64,000 bases of DNA from Sarcomyxa edulis (GCA_009761415.1 QUOL01000008.1:1054001-1118000); one strand, 5' to 3'. Shown: positions 48,056 through 60,765, counted from the first letter of the stretch. A program made the numbers and translations. Notes: generated from the letters alone by a model not told the origin.

Positions 48056-48588
48056 ATTTTCTTAACCTCCCATATGCACACACAAAAAGGATGAGTCACC
48101 TCATTTACGCCGCACACACCTCTCTACATATCTAGTATCTATATTCTTCATCGCTTATTATCGCTCTACTTACCCTCTCTCAGTTGTGGAAATGCTACTC
48201 GCTGCTTTTTCTTCTTCGTTGAGCGGACCGAAAATCGAAAATTAGGGTCAGTTCGAATCTTCGGCAACTTGACGGCATGGTGATTTTCCTTTCCCCGAGT
48301 CCCGACATGTTATTTCCTTTTCGGGACGACCACCTTCGAGAACGTTCGCAGTCATTCCCCCAAATTCAAGAACCCAAACCAGGTTGACGTGGCGGGTGCT
48401 ACGTCGCTGCGCCACGCCATCCGTTTCCGCAGGGGGCAGTGTTTGGGATGGTGCCATCTCCTAGGCGTTAGGTATGTTATAAAGCTACAGCCGATTCTCG
48501 TTTGGGGTTACATTCTCGATTCCCCTCTTCATCGAGTCTACTCCCTTCACCAACTTACCAGATCATCATCTTCTATAACTCAATCGCA
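48056..48588. other. Intergenic between MAM33 and the next gene
   Basis: MAM33 3' UTR at left; 5' flank and probable CT-rich UTR of the following gene at right. No gene supported. Confidence 0.5.
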
Positions 48589-49119
48589 ATGTCGCCCTCT
48601 ACACCAATCATTATTCCTTCGACTACCGCATCGACTTCGTCGTCGCCGTCTGGGTCGTACTCGTCATCAGGGCTCTACGTACCTATCCATAAACGTAACG
48701 ATGACTCTGCATCATCTTGCTCGCCGAACTCGACATCCTCATTCACACATTATAATTGTACGTTGCATTCTTTCCACTCCCAATTCTACATATCTGACCT
48801 CGATCATGACATAGCCGTGACTCATCGGATACCGATTTACACTACATCAGACCTCCTCCTCTTATCCAAATCCCCAATATCCATTCGTATCTCCACGCCG
48901 AGCGATAACAACAACACCATCCGCGACGCCATCAGCCGCAACGTCCCGGAGATTCTGATGAGCAGACAACAGAAGCGATCAAAGTCTCGGGCGGTCGCGC
49001 GTAGTCCTTCGAGGAGAGGTGCAGGTGCGGAGAGGAGACGGAATGTTAGTAAGGTGCTTAAGTTGGGGGAGACTAATTGGAGGGGGATGAGGGCTGTGCC
49101 ATTATTGTCGACGGTGTAG
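48589..49119 (+). CDS. Small Ser-rich protein with an eIF4E-binding-type motif
   Basis: The ATG at 48589 (MSPSTPIIIPSTTASTSSSP) opens a Ser/Thr-rich N-terminus. One 57-nt intron (donor GTACGTTG, acceptor GACATAG) joins to VTHRIPIYTTSDLLLLSKSP. The segment YTTSDLLLL fits the YxxxxL-hydrophobic consensus by which eIF4E-binding proteins and 4E-T dock on the cap-binding protein. It is followed by ISRNVPEILMSRQQKRSKS and a basic SR-rich tail (RSPSRRGAG). The product is about 157 residues. Because the intron is a multiple of three, the unspliced frame is also open. The translation-control role is inference from the motif alone. Confidence 0.6.
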   Translation: MSPSTPIIIPSTTASTSSSPSGSYSSSGLYVPIHKRNDDSASSCSPNSTSSFTHYNCTLHSFHSQFYISDLDHDIAVTHRIPIYTTSDLLLLSKSPISIRISTPSDNNNTIRDAISRNVPEILMSRQQKRSKSRAVARSPSRRGAGAERRRNVSKVLKLGETNWRGMRAVPLLSTV

Positions 49120-49517
49120 GTGCTCCGAATCGGAGATTTGGGGGACATGTGGACGGACTCGGACATATATCGAAGCTTACGCCTTAGAGTGAAGTGGAAT
49201 CTGTAATATATATTGTTAATCTATCTAGTACTCAATGTCCTCTACTTATTTTGGAAATGCTGAGGTGATTGAAGTGCTGCGGTCTTCGGTCTTCGATGAT
49301 GCTGTAGACAAGCATGGACAATTTTCGTGTTTACTGGATTCTTACAATTTGCCGTTTGTTTTTTTCTTTTGGAAAACATCAAGCTCAAGCAAAGCTCAAG
49401 TTTTGAGCAATATTCTGGGAACTATAAATAAACACTATCTATGTGAAATCTTTGAGAACAGAGTATTAAGACCTGCTAAATAAGTAGAGTTCCAATCACT
49501 AATTCAAAACTTGTTCT
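49120..49517. other. Convergent intergenic region
   Basis: Lies between the 3' ends of the Ser-rich gene (plus) and the TPR-CHAT gene (minus). AT-rich on the right. No gene seen. Confidence 0.5.
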
Positions 49518-52500
49518 TCATATTCCCATATGTATATAGGGTACCCAGTAAGAAAATCCTGCACCATTATACTTCTTCCTGAGAAGCTGTGTTGCTTCAT
49601 GCAAGGCTCTTGCAGATTTTCTGCTATCAGGTTCACCTTTACCAAGGTGAGAATAGACTACATCTGCTATAAACCAGGCATCATCATCTCTAATTGACCA
49701 CATAGTGGCGATGACACTCCTAAATCCTGCCATCAACATCCCAGCAGCAAGATGAATAGCTTCATCTGGATTCTCTGTGTCTCCCATAGCTGTCTGGCAT
49801 GCTGAGAGGAAAGCAAACTCTGCATGGGGTAGATTTTGCTTGATGAGGTCTGAGATTGCAAGTCGACCATCTTCAAGAAGTAGACCAGTTTCTGCTGGAT
49901 TCTTAAAATCCTGCATTCCATGACATGCTAGATGAGCCCAGGAACAATCCTTCATTGCTTCCAGAACTTGGAACACAGTAGCTTGTGGGCCTACAAGTGA
50001 AACACCTGGAACATGGCCCATATGTTTTTGCACAATCTCCAACTCTTTTTCGGTTCCTGGAAGAGGTGGCTGATGTGGAGTATTTGGCTGGATTACAGTG
50101 AGAAGTTTGCAAGAGTTTTTTTGTGCTTTCTGGGTTGCTTTGACAAGAACAGTCAATGAGGGTGTATATGATGAAACCACAAAGTCTGCAAGAGTTATAT
50201 CAGATTTCTCTGAATTATTATAATATAGACCAGCAGCATGAATTGGCAAAAATGACATGGGACCAGTTGGACACCACCAAATTCTAGGAGGATTATCTGA
50301 AGGCTGTGAAACAATACATGATTATCAACAGGAAGAGATTACAAATTATAAAATACTCACCTTTAGAGAAAGACCCTTGAGGACTGGATTAACAACATGC
50401 TTCCAGAGGTCTGCAAGAATTGATCTGAAGGCATCATCCTCACTTTGCATAGCAAGTGAGCTAGGTCTTATATGACGTTCACTGTCTCTTTGGCGAAGTC
50501 TCCCTTGTGATAATATGTCATGCATTTTTTTTTGTAAATATAAAGCTTGTTCATATGAGAAGCATTTAAGTTCTACCTGTAATATTGGGTTTTCAGGTGA
50601 CTTGAGCACTAAGGCATCACATCTAAGACTACTAATATTAAGAACAACTACAAAACCTTCAGTGCATGACTGTTTTAGGGTGTCATATTGTGCAGGTTGT
50701 AGAAAGCTTTGAAATCCACTCAATAATCTTACTTCAGCTACAAGAGTGTTCCATTCTTGTGCTAATACAGGTTGTCTATAACTCAATTTTTCAGTGTTCA
50801 TATTTCTATTGGGATGTTCTAACTGCCAGGATATATTTGACAACTTTGTAGCTAATTCAGGATTCACAGCATGTAAAGCATCAAGTGGAGTGTGAAGATG
50901 CATGCTTTGGTTCCAAATAATAGATCTTCCTTGTTCAAGCCATTCTAATGCTTTGGTTAAATTGTTTGCATCAATAGCAGCTGCTGCTGCATTACACCCA
51001 ACAGTTTTTGCTACTGAAAGCTGACGATATTGTGAGGGAATCCTGTTTCCCATCACAGCCAATTTGGGAAGAATGTTTAGTGCGGATGTATATGCTTCTA
51101 ATACTGAAGGGACAGAAGAATCATCACATTGGTTTGCCCATTGAGCCCATAACATTGCAGCTTTCAATTGAATAGTAGAAGAACCAATATCATGGGAAGT
51201 AGACTGAACCCAAGATAATATTGCTTTCTTGAGAGTCAATTTGTCTTTTGAAAATTGATAGGAATGAAGATAGGAGTTTCCTAGCATAGCTAGAAACTCT
51301 GACAGACTAACATGATCAGGTAAAGCAATATCGATAGCATTTTGAAGATACTCAATGCTTGCCAAAATATCTGAAAAGTTTCCATTTTGGTCGAAACGAT
51401 GCATTAATGTCATTCCAAAGCTGTGCAGATAATTTGGTCTGTTATGATTTTTTTTAGAAATATGAGCTACAACAGTCTGATTGTTCTCTACAGCACTGTG
51501 TAGATCATCTACATTGCCTAAATGTTCAAAACGCAACCGTAATGAATTTCCAAGATTGTTCAAGTACATGAGTCTGCTTGAATGCTCTTTAGGAGTAGAC
51601 ATTACAGCATTCTGATGGTTTTCTACAGCATTGTGTAGATCATCCACATTGCCTAAATGTTCAAAACGGTACTGTAATGAATTCCCAAGATTGTTCAAGT
51701 ACATGGGTCTATTTGGATATTCTTTAGAAGTGGACATTACAGCATTCTGATGGTTTTCTACAGCACCATGTATATCATCTACATTGCCTAAATGTTCAAA
51801 ACGCAACTGTAATGAATTTCCAAGATTGTTCAAGTACATGGGTCTGCTTGAATGCTCTTTAGGAGTAGACATTACAGCATTCTGATGGTTTTCTACAGCA
51901 TTGTGTAGATCATCCACATTGCCTAAATGTTCAAAACGCAACCGTAATAAATTTCCAAGATTGTTCAAGTACATGGGTCTGCTTGAATGTTCTTTAGAAG
52001 TGGACATTACAGCATTCTGCTGGTTTTCTACAGCACCGTGTAGATCATCCACATTGCCTAAATGTGCAAAACGATTCTTTAATGACATTCCAAGATTGTT
52101 CAAGTACATGGATCTCCTTGGATGTTCTTTAGAAGTGGACATTACAGCATTCTGATGGTTTTCTACAGCACCTTGTAGATCATCTACATTGCCTAAATGT
52201 TCAAAACGAATGTGTAATGAATTTCCCAGATTGTTCAAGTACATGGGTCTATTCGGATAATCTTTAGAAGTGGACATTACAGCATTCTGATGGTTTTCTA
52301 CAGCACTGTGTAAATCATCTACATTGCCTAAATGTTCAAAACGCAACCGTAATGAATTTCCAAGATTGTTCAAGTACATGCGTCTGCTTGAATGCTCTTT
52401 AGGAGTAGACATTACAGCATTCTGATGGTTTTCTACAGCACTGTGTAGATCATTCACATTGCCTAAATGTTCAAAACGTAACTGTAATGAATTTCCAAGA

Positions 52501-54122
52501 TTGTTCAAACAACGTGGTCTACTTTGATGTTCTTTAGGAGTAGACATTACAGCATTCTGCTGGTTTTCTACAGCACCGTGTAGATCATCCACATTGCCTA
52601 AATGTTCAAAACGCAACCGTAATGAATTTCCAAGATTGTTCAAGTACATGAGTCTGCTTGAATGCTCTTTAGGAGTAGACATTACAGCATTCTGATGGTT
52701 TTCTACAGCACTGTGTAGATCATTCACATTGCCTAAATGTTCAAAACGTAACTGTAATGAATTTCCAAGATTGTTCAAACAACGTGGTCTATTTGGATAT
52801 TCTTTAGAAGTAGACATTACAGCATTATGATGGTTTTCTACAGCACTGTGTAGATCATCTACATTGCCTAAATGTCCAAAACGTAACTGTAATGAATTTC
52901 CAAGACTGTTCAAGTACATGGATCTACTTGGATGTTCTTTAGAAGTAGACATTACAGCATTCTGATGATTTTCTACAGCACTGTGTAGATCATTCACATT
53001 GCCCAAATGTTCAAAACGGAACCATAATGAACTTCCCAGATTACTCAGATATGCTGGTCTGCTGGGATGGTTGTGGGAAATGGTACCAAGAGCTTCATGG
53101 AGGAAATCCGTTGATTTTATAATATCTTTATTTCTACCTGATTGTTCAAATTTTTTCATCCATGCTTTTCCCAAAGTATGAAAACATTCAGATTGATGAC
53201 TCCTTGTCTCACATCCTATTTCTAGTGCCGTGTCTAATTTTGAAATTGCTAGATGAAGTTTATCGATATCTCCAAATTGCTCATAATAAACTTGAAGTGC
53301 TATACCCCAATTCAGGTACCAAGCTGCTTTTGTGGTTCCATTTTGACAGTACTGTACTGTGTGTGATGCAGACTCATAGAGTTGGATAGATTTCTGAAGG
53401 TCAATTTTGTCTCCAAGATGTTGAAAACGGCATAGTAGTGCCTTTCCTAGGTTTGTTGAGAATTTGACCCTGCTATTATGATCATCTGTAGTAGATGCAA
53501 TGATTGTTTCATGAATCTGGACAGCTTGTTGCACATCTCCAATATTTCCAGAAACGTAAAAGTGCTTCAAAAGCATGACTCCCAAGATTGATTGTCCATG
53601 TTTCTTGTTTGAATTGTCATTGGGAAGCAATTCCACAAGGGCTTTGACATTCTTCAGAATGTCTTGATTAACATGTAGAATTTTGTCAATTTCATCAAAC
53701 TAAAAAGCAAATATCAGGACAAAGCTCTGAGATATACTGCATATTGAATAAAAGTTACCAATTCATGGATGTTGGTTTCCAGAATGAGATTCTCTATATT
53801 ATCTTTGCACTGGGATATCTCAGATAACTACACTATGTGTCAGCTTGAAATCAATAGACTCATTGAGTTTTGAGACTGTACCTTCTCAATTATTCTTGCT
53901 TCATTTTCTTCCTCTTCTATCTCTCTCTCTGGACTTAAAATGTATGCTTGTTCCTATAGAGAATGAGTAAAGTGCCTAAATTGGTATTGTTCATTGAGTT
54001 ACCTTGTCTTTAGTCTCAGCTGAATTGATGTCTTGGTCTTCAGAATGCAAGTTTGTATCTCCAGCAAAGCCTGCACTGCAGGCATTGCCAGGCATTTGAG
54101 TAGGTTCCTTGTTAGACTCCAT
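49518..54122 (-). CDS. TPR-CHAT protein with an expanded 45-residue repeat array
   Basis: A large protein (about 1,460 residues) with a C-terminal CHAT domain, the caspase-like cysteine peptidase fold. The ATG at 54122-54120 begins MESNKEPTQMPGNACSAGFA. Three small exons follow and include an acidic, probably coiled segment (REIEEEENEARIIEK). The main exon carries degenerate TPR-like units and then twelve near-identical 45-residue units, each with LGNSLxxRFEHLGNVDDLHxA followed by VENHQNAVMST. After a linker, the CHAT domain begins NPPRIWWCPTGPMSFLPIHA and shows both catalytic residues: His in WAHLACHGMQD and Cys in AFLSACQTAMGD. One intron (about 50287-50361) precedes it. No NACHT or other nucleotide-binding domain is visible. 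The gene is clearly AT-richer than its neighbours. A role in regulated proteolysis or self/non-self defence is inference. Confidence 0.9.
51426..53045 (-). repeat. Twelve 135-bp tandem coding repeats (TPR array)
   Basis: Twelve in-frame units of exactly 135 bp. Eleven differ at only a few codons (H/Q, S/P, D/N and similar changes), and the twelfth diverges in its second half. Near-identity at the DNA level points to recent unequal crossing-over or gene conversion. Confidence 0.93.
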
Positions 54123-54404
54123 TTGTTGAGGTGGTAAAATTGTGAAATTTGGGTACTAGTGGTAGTTGAAAGTTGGTGGTTTGAGGTGCAGGTGTCAAGA
54201 TTCAGAGTTCTAGTAGTTAAAGTGCATAGCTTGAGAGTAGTGTCTGATGGATGTTACAGCAAAGAGCAATGCAGACAAGTTGCTGTTCATGCTTTGATCC
54301 TTCCAGGGTAGTTAGGTTTGCATAAATAGTATCATCATTGAATATGCAGAGCACAGTACAACTACCAAGTGCCCTGCATGTCTATGTAGGTAGTAGTTGA
54401 AGCT

Positions 54405-56311
54405 TTATGCGAGGAGCATCTTTCGTGGATCCTCAATGTAGTCCCGGACTTTCACTATGGTAAAAATCGATCAGCAACATATATGTTTCACAGCGGGGAA
54501 AAAGGAAACAGACCAAGGAAAGTAACAGCTTCTCTACCGTCCAACAGTCGATGATCGTACGTGAGCGCAACAACCATGATGGGTCGGATCACGATTTGGC
54601 CGTTGACAACGACAGGTCTGTCTTTGATGGCGTGCATTCCTGGGAAGGAGGTAAGATGTTAGTCCGCGAATTATAATTTTGTGACGGTCAAGCGCGAAAT
54701 GTGGAGCGAAAACACGGCACCGGGGACTCGGAGGACGGCGAAATATAGAGAAAAATCATACCTAGAACGGCGGCCTGAGGCAAGTTGATGATGGGAGTAC
54801 CGTATAATGAGCCGAAGACGCCACCGTTGGAACTAGGATCGGAACGAGCCACAGCATCAGTTCACACCAAATCTAAGAAATTAGACTGAAATGTAACTCA
54901 CATGGTAAACGTTCCACCGGACATATCCTCGAGCGTCAACTTCCCATCCCTCGCCTATGAAAGAAAAAAGAAAACAGTCAACACCAGTCTTCGTCTCAAC
55001 GCACTCTCCGCGCTCACCTTCTTCCCCAACCCCGCAATCTCCCTCTCAATATCCAAAAACCCTAAACTCTCCGCATTCCTGACGACAGGCGTCACCAATC
55101 CCTTGGGCGTAGCCACCGCCACGCTCAAATCCACATAATCCCTATAAACAATCTCGTCCCCTTCGATCGACGCGTTGGCACCTGGAATCTCTTTCAAAGC
55201 CAATGTACACGCTTTCGCGAAAGCGCTCATAAATCCTAATTTTACGTCATGCTCTTTGAGTATGGAGTCCTTGTATTTCTTCCGCATGTCCATGAGGGAC
55301 GACATGTCGATTTCGTTGAAGGTGGTTAGTGAGGCGGCGGTATTTTGGGATTCTTTGAGGCGTTCAGCGATTCGGAGGCGCATTCGGTTCATTTTGACCT
55401 GTGGTTTTTGGGATTTTGAGTGTTAGAGAATAATGCTATGTTCGTCATTGAGCATTTGGGCAGTACGTACCCTAGTTTCGCCACGGCTGCCGGCAATGGG
55501 AGCAGGTTTAGGTTCGGCCTTGGGTGCCTCCGTCTTTGTCTCCTTTGGTTTCGTGGCTGGGGGTGGGGGTGGAGGAGAAGGTTTCGAAGGTGTTTGCTCG
55601 GCTTTGGGTTGTTCGGCCTTGCTCTCTTTCGAGGGTTCGGCGGGTGCAGCTTGTTCTGTAGGGGGTGCAGGAGTGGCTAGATGGATGGAAATGAGACGTC
55701 AGTAAAAAACTACCGCGGTAAAAGAGCAAAGACTTACATTGAGTGACCTCACCAGGTTCGAGAATGAAGAGATCCTGTCCGACGGTGACGGTGTCCTCTT
55801 CTTTCGCTAGTAATTGGGTGATTGTCCCGGATTGTGGGGCATTGACTGAGACGTCGATCTGTGCGGGTTGAGATCGAGTTGAGCAAATTATCCGTGTGAT
55901 GCTGCGTTGTACGGTATCGCATCACCTTGTCAGTTTCTATCGTGGCAACCTCCTCATCCGCCTCGACGGTATCTCCAACCTGTTTCGACCACGTCTTTAA
56001 CGTTCCCTCGGTGATAGATTCAGCCATTTGAGGGACTTTGATGGTCTCGGCTGGGATGACGAGCGAGCAGTCACATTAGTTGCACTGACCAAGGGTTTCG
56101 ATGGTGAAAACCAGATACTTACCTTCCAGTAGACGTGTCGCATGAAAATTGGCTCTTCTAGATACATCCCTAGATGAGAGTCCTCAGTTTCGCTAGAGAT
56201 GTCAAGAAATAATCGAGAATCCACCGACCATCCTCTGGACATAGATACGGCATGATTGCCAGTGAGCAGTCCGCGACCGCGCGCGACTGCGATGATACGT
56301 TTCGAGAGCAT
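54405..56311 (-). CDS. KGD2: Dihydrolipoyllysine succinyltransferase, E2 of 2-oxoglutarate dehydrogenase
   Basis: The E2 core of the mitochondrial 2-oxoglutarate dehydrogenase complex; it transfers succinyl groups from the lipoyl arm to CoA in the TCA cycle. The ATG at 56311-56309 opens a presequence ([20 protein letters not shown]), continuing SMSRGW and, over an intron, [17 protein letters not shown]. The lipoyl domain follows: [20 protein letters not shown], the lipoylated Lys in ATIETDK, and [21 protein letters not shown] Pro/Ala/Lys linker leads to the catalytic domain ([60 protein letters not shown]) with the active-site [10 protein letters not shown]. The end is [12 protein letters not shown], stop at 54407-54405. 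No peripheral-subunit-binding domain is visible, as is usual for fungal E2o. Confidence 0.95.
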
Positions 56312-57039
56312 TGGGGGGTAAAATAGGATAGAGGGTATGTGGACGACGTTGGAAGGATGAACGTCGGTTGAGTTGGAATGGTCGAAAGCCGGCGAGTGTT
56401 TCCGGATCCGTGTTCTTCCCCGGGATTCAGAGCGTTGGTATCGTAATTTGTCCTTGTCCTCCCGCAAAACTCAATGAACACTATTGGGCGACATGCATCA
56501 GCCTAAGGGAACGAGCGTATCTGTCATGGCTGCTCTCAGGAATATCGGACTCGGACTTGAGTTGCATTTGAGGTTTTTTTGCGGGGCTGTTGTGCACAGA
56601 CTCGGACTTGGACTCGAACTCGGAGGGGCAACGTGCATCGGACGCGTACTTCAAGGTATGCATACGTTACTGGGGTATAAACCTGCTTGTAGCCTTGCAC
56701 TCATGAATTGAAGCGACCGCAGAACGATGACTGTCTAGATCACCACTTATCGCGTACGCGTGTAAGTAGTCAGATTTCTTTTCAACGAGGCGTTGATTCA
56801 CGCGTCGACGGAACTGGTCTTATATACAGAATATGTAGAGGAGGAGGACTGGCATTGGCGATGGGACTCGGACCCTCCCTTCTATCTTTCCGTATTTCCT
56901 CTCGACCATCACTCTGTCGATGCGTGTCCGCGTCGACTCTCTTATTGAATATGGTGGATTGTGTGGGTCAAGTCCCGTTCTCGACGATAAAAATGCTCAC
57001 TCAGATTTACAGGTCGCGTTTACATAGCAGACGTGAAGG
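56312..57039. other. Intergenic between KGD2 and the CK1 pseudogene
   Basis: Holds the KGD2 promoter. CT/GA-rich words CTCGGACT repeat several times near 56.55-56.63 kb. No supported gene. Confidence 0.5.
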
Positions 57040-58293
57040 CATCAGCGATTTTACCAGTCCAGTCCAAAGTTGCACTCAAAAAACGCATGTCACGAAGCAC
57101 GTCAAGAACCCTGTGCTTTTGCATGAAGCCGCTGCCTTGTTGATGCTCAAAGGTCCGCCTGTCTATGTCTATTTCGTCGTGTTCAATCAGGACCCAAATG
57201 TGTATAGGTCATGAAAGCATTCCCGACGTGTATGCTTGGGGACGGAGCCAGTACTATGAACATCTAGCTCTCTAGCTCCTTGGACCGTCTGTTTCTACGT
57301 TCTCCAGCGCACTGACGATGCGCAACGTCGTCGCCGTTACATGTCAAATGGTGAGGCATTGTCGTAACATTATTATGTTTCCTTACCCTTTATTATCTCC
57401 TTAGTCCGATGCCATCGATCGAGCACGTTCACAAGCACAACTTCATTCACGGCGATATCAAACCAGATAACTTTCTCTTCGCTACCGACAAAGATGGATC
57501 TCATATTGGTCGTATCTACCTCATCGACTATGGACTCGCAAAGCTATACGTCGACCCGCGGACGTCGAAACACATCCCTGACGGAAAGATTCTCTCATTA
57601 CGCGGCACGCCAGTCTATGCCAGTCTGAATATGCACTACCATCGCAGTCAGTACTACTTCCCTCTTCCTCTTCCTCTGCATCTAAAATTATTGCATTACT
57701 TCATACTTAATTACCTGTAGCACATAGTGCCATCCCGTCGAGACGACATAGAGTCCCTCGCATACTGCCTTCTCAAACTCCTTCGCGGGTCATTGCCATG
57801 GAAGCATGTCAATTTCGACCAACAGCTCCCTCTCAAAGCACCCTGGACGGCCCGGCACTCTGTGGCGAATATCCACCTGTATTCGGGGAGTTCCTCAAAT
57901 ATGCCGCGGGATGTGCGGTTTGAAGAAACGCCAGATTATGATAACTGGCTTTCGGAAGTTGATGGCAGTTGAAGAGAGTGAGGAGCCGTTGTTCTATGAC
58001 CCATCCGACCACGATGAGCCTCTCGTTGGCACGATATGTAGCTCAAGTAGTATCTCCGCTACACAGCTACAACCTAACTTGGCACCCGACTCGGAAGACG
58101 ATGATACGTTACGGTATAGTGACGATGGTTGGGTCCCGACGTCGGTTTGGCCAGGTTTGGCCACCGCCGGAACGAGTCCGTTGGCGATGAGTTGAAGGTG
58201 GTGCTGCGAGAATTGGAGGCGTTCGATGAACTGCCTGAGATGACAGAGCCGTATTTGCAGTGTAGCGGATTAGAGATTTTGGAAATCTCGTAG
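57040..58293 (+). pseudogene. Decayed casein kinase 1-like kinase
   Basis: CK1-type blocks run in order: VQSKVALKKRMSRS, VLLHEAAALLMLKG, HESIPDVYAWGRSQYYEHLA, then an in-frame TAG (57273-57275) where the family has Glu before LLGPSVSTF. Next come IEHVHKHNFIHGDIKPDNFL (catalytic HGDIKPDN), IYLIDYGLAKLYVD (DYG in place of DFG, as in CK1), SRRDDIESLAYCLLKLLRGS, EYPPVFGEFLKYAAG and RFEETPDYDNWLSE. The last two and the C-terminal NESVGDELKVVLRELEAFDE are in different frames, and the acceptor before IEHVHK is weak. The stop codon plus several frameshifts make it a pseudogene. Confidence 0.75.
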
Positions 58294-60765
58294 GCATTCC
58301 GGGGTGCCTTCTTGCGGTATTCAAGGAATTGTTTTCAGGCATGGGATTGAGAAGCGATTGGTGAACAAGCGGCTTCAAAGAAGTCAGATCGGACAAGGGG
58401 TGACAGTGTCATTGATAGTGAGAAATCTAGTAAGTGGTGTTCGAGACCAATTTACGAAGTTTCTTACGGGTGTACCTCATAGGATAGCGCGATCTAACAG
58501 CAACTGACAATTGTCTCGATTGAAGCTACTCGTCGCGTAGAACAAAGGGTGAGGTGCGTCGATGGAAATGCTTGATATCTCAATTTGACGTGGTAGTATC
58601 TTTTTGAGTCTCTACCGATATCCCTCTCCCTCGCTGAACTTTGCAGACCAAGCACAACCACCCTCCGCAACCGATGTTCTACTCTAGCTTTGTCACTCGA
58701 CGAAAGTATACACCGGTTCCTCGTGGACTCGTGATCCACCATGGGACAGACAGTGACTCGTTACTTTCCTTATCAGATTCATTTCACCAATATACTGCAG
58801 CTGGGAACTAGTCCTTCGACTCAATCATCCACGGCCTCTCTAGTAAGTTCATCCAAGTCTTTCATCATCTCTTAGCGAAGAACTCACCGTCAACCGTCCC
58901 ATGATCATGACTATCAAGGACCTCCAGAGGTTATTCATGTCCCCTTCTCGTCGGTGTCATCGTCAGTCAGACTCCGAGTCTTCTGGAGCATGACACGGAC
59001 ACGGACTCGGACACAGAGCTTTATATTCCGGGTCCGTCTTCCCCGTAACCCGGTCACTTTTCCCTCTCTTCATCCCTGCCTCCTTCCTTCGCGGACGGCG
59101 GCGTCTCGCCAGCACTGTGGCTGCTAGATAGAACAACTGAATGTCCCGTTCTGGTCCTGTGCGAGACATGTATATGTTTGTGCACTTTCGAGTCCGAGTT
59201 CTCGTTCCCTTCTCGCGTCTATTCTCGCTGATTCGTCGAGGGGGAGGGAAGGGAGTATGATATCATCGATATCTCTGTTTCTGTCTGTGGTTCTAGGTCT
59301 ATCTCAATGCAGCTGTACAGTATTATAGACTCAAACTTCTGTTAATCTCATCATGTGGAAGCTGATGAGGTGAAGACGGAGAAGACGGACAAGGGGCTAT
59401 CTATGTCGAGGTTTATTTCTTGGTTCCGGGGCGACAAGCCAGGACTGGCCATGGGAAGGGATGCAGGGAAGGGAAGGAGAGGGAGGGAGGTATCAACGGT
59501 ATATGATCTTGCTACTTGCGTATCTACCTACCATCCTAGCCTGATCCTCGTCCCAATTGCAACGCAAGTCCTGGACATTCACATCGCATCCGCGAATACA
59601 CCCTTATCTAGCCTCATGCATCATCCATCATATGCTTGTCAGTGCTACTATTAAAATGTTTGTATCAAGCTACGGTCATACTAGGAATTCGAAGCAGGAT
59701 TGACCACGAGGATAAGTCGTGATGCGCCCATCCAAACTTAAACTAAACGCGTCTCTATCAGAGTGTCCTTGGATTGGGAGGTGTAGGTGTAGGTGTATTG
59801 GTACCGGTTGATGACAGGGTGACACTGATAGACGCTGAGGCGATGCAGTACATTGGAGTAGATCCTTGGAGTGGTTTGCGAGTGCACAGGTCACGGAGTC
59901 ATGGACCGAACTGATTGAGGAAAGACAATGCCGCGATGGTGGGAAGGGAAGGGAAGTGAACGATGGGAGTTTTAAGAAGGGATGGGTGCTTCCTGTGGGG
60001 AAATCGATGGATGTGCTTCAATAGTGCTGGTTCTATGTTCTGGGTTGAGGAGGTCAGACTCAGGTACGTGAGCGCATGACTTGGACTTGTAGGGGATGTT
60101 ACTTTGTATTGTTATATACGTACGCGATACATTGTTAGAGACAAGAGGCGCTCGCGTTAGGTCCTCGGAGACAATAACTATTGAAGTGCTTTCCGTCTTT
60201 CTAGCGGTAATTGTCGACAGTACTATCGAATTGTGGACAGCCTGCTGATGGTCCCACATTAAGGACATCCTCTCCTTTCGAAGACTCGGATGTCCTCGAG
60301 GACGTACTTTGTCGATCGGGTGGTATCGGATAAGCAACGAGAGCCGTGTGAAAGCCGATGTTCCGTAATGCAAGCAGGAGTCAACTCTGATGAATTTCAC
60401 TGCGGCAATTGGTGCAAATCACATCCTTCGTTGCAATTTCGTTGGGGCAGCTGGAAGATAGCGCAGTGACTCCACTGGGCAATAATAGGGGAAATACGTG
60501 GAACGTTTGTGTGATCAGCGACGGATAGTAGAAAAGGGGGGTATACCAAGAATAGGAGTCTACTCACAGAAGATCGTTGTAATGGGGAACTGGGGTGGTG
60601 AGGGGTTGTGCGGGTCTAGAGGCGATGTGGCTGAGAATTGTCGCGGAGCTTGAATTGAGTTTGATATGTGACTGGGTGAAGATTCGATCCTGCATCAAAC
60701 AACAACCTTCTCCTCGTCGTACCCCTCGTCCTGCCATCCCCGTCGTCGAATTCCCCTCCAAAGCC
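58294..60765. other. Intergenic, no supported gene
   Basis: About 2.5 kb. Frames such as 59355-59654 (plus) and 59972-60400 (minus) are open but have no domain, repeat or splice support. GA-rich GGGAAGGGA words occur near 59.46 and 59.95 kb. The right end is the 5' flank of the next gene. Confidence 0.5.

Noticed and set aside
51426..53045. CRISPR-like direct repeats
   Set aside because: The 135-bp units are contiguous in-frame coding repeats with no spacers, in a eukaryotic gene.
60595..60765. N-terminal extension of the EDC-like gene
   Set aside because: The frame is open, but the sequence lacks the Pro/Ser character of the protein and is more likely 5' UTR.
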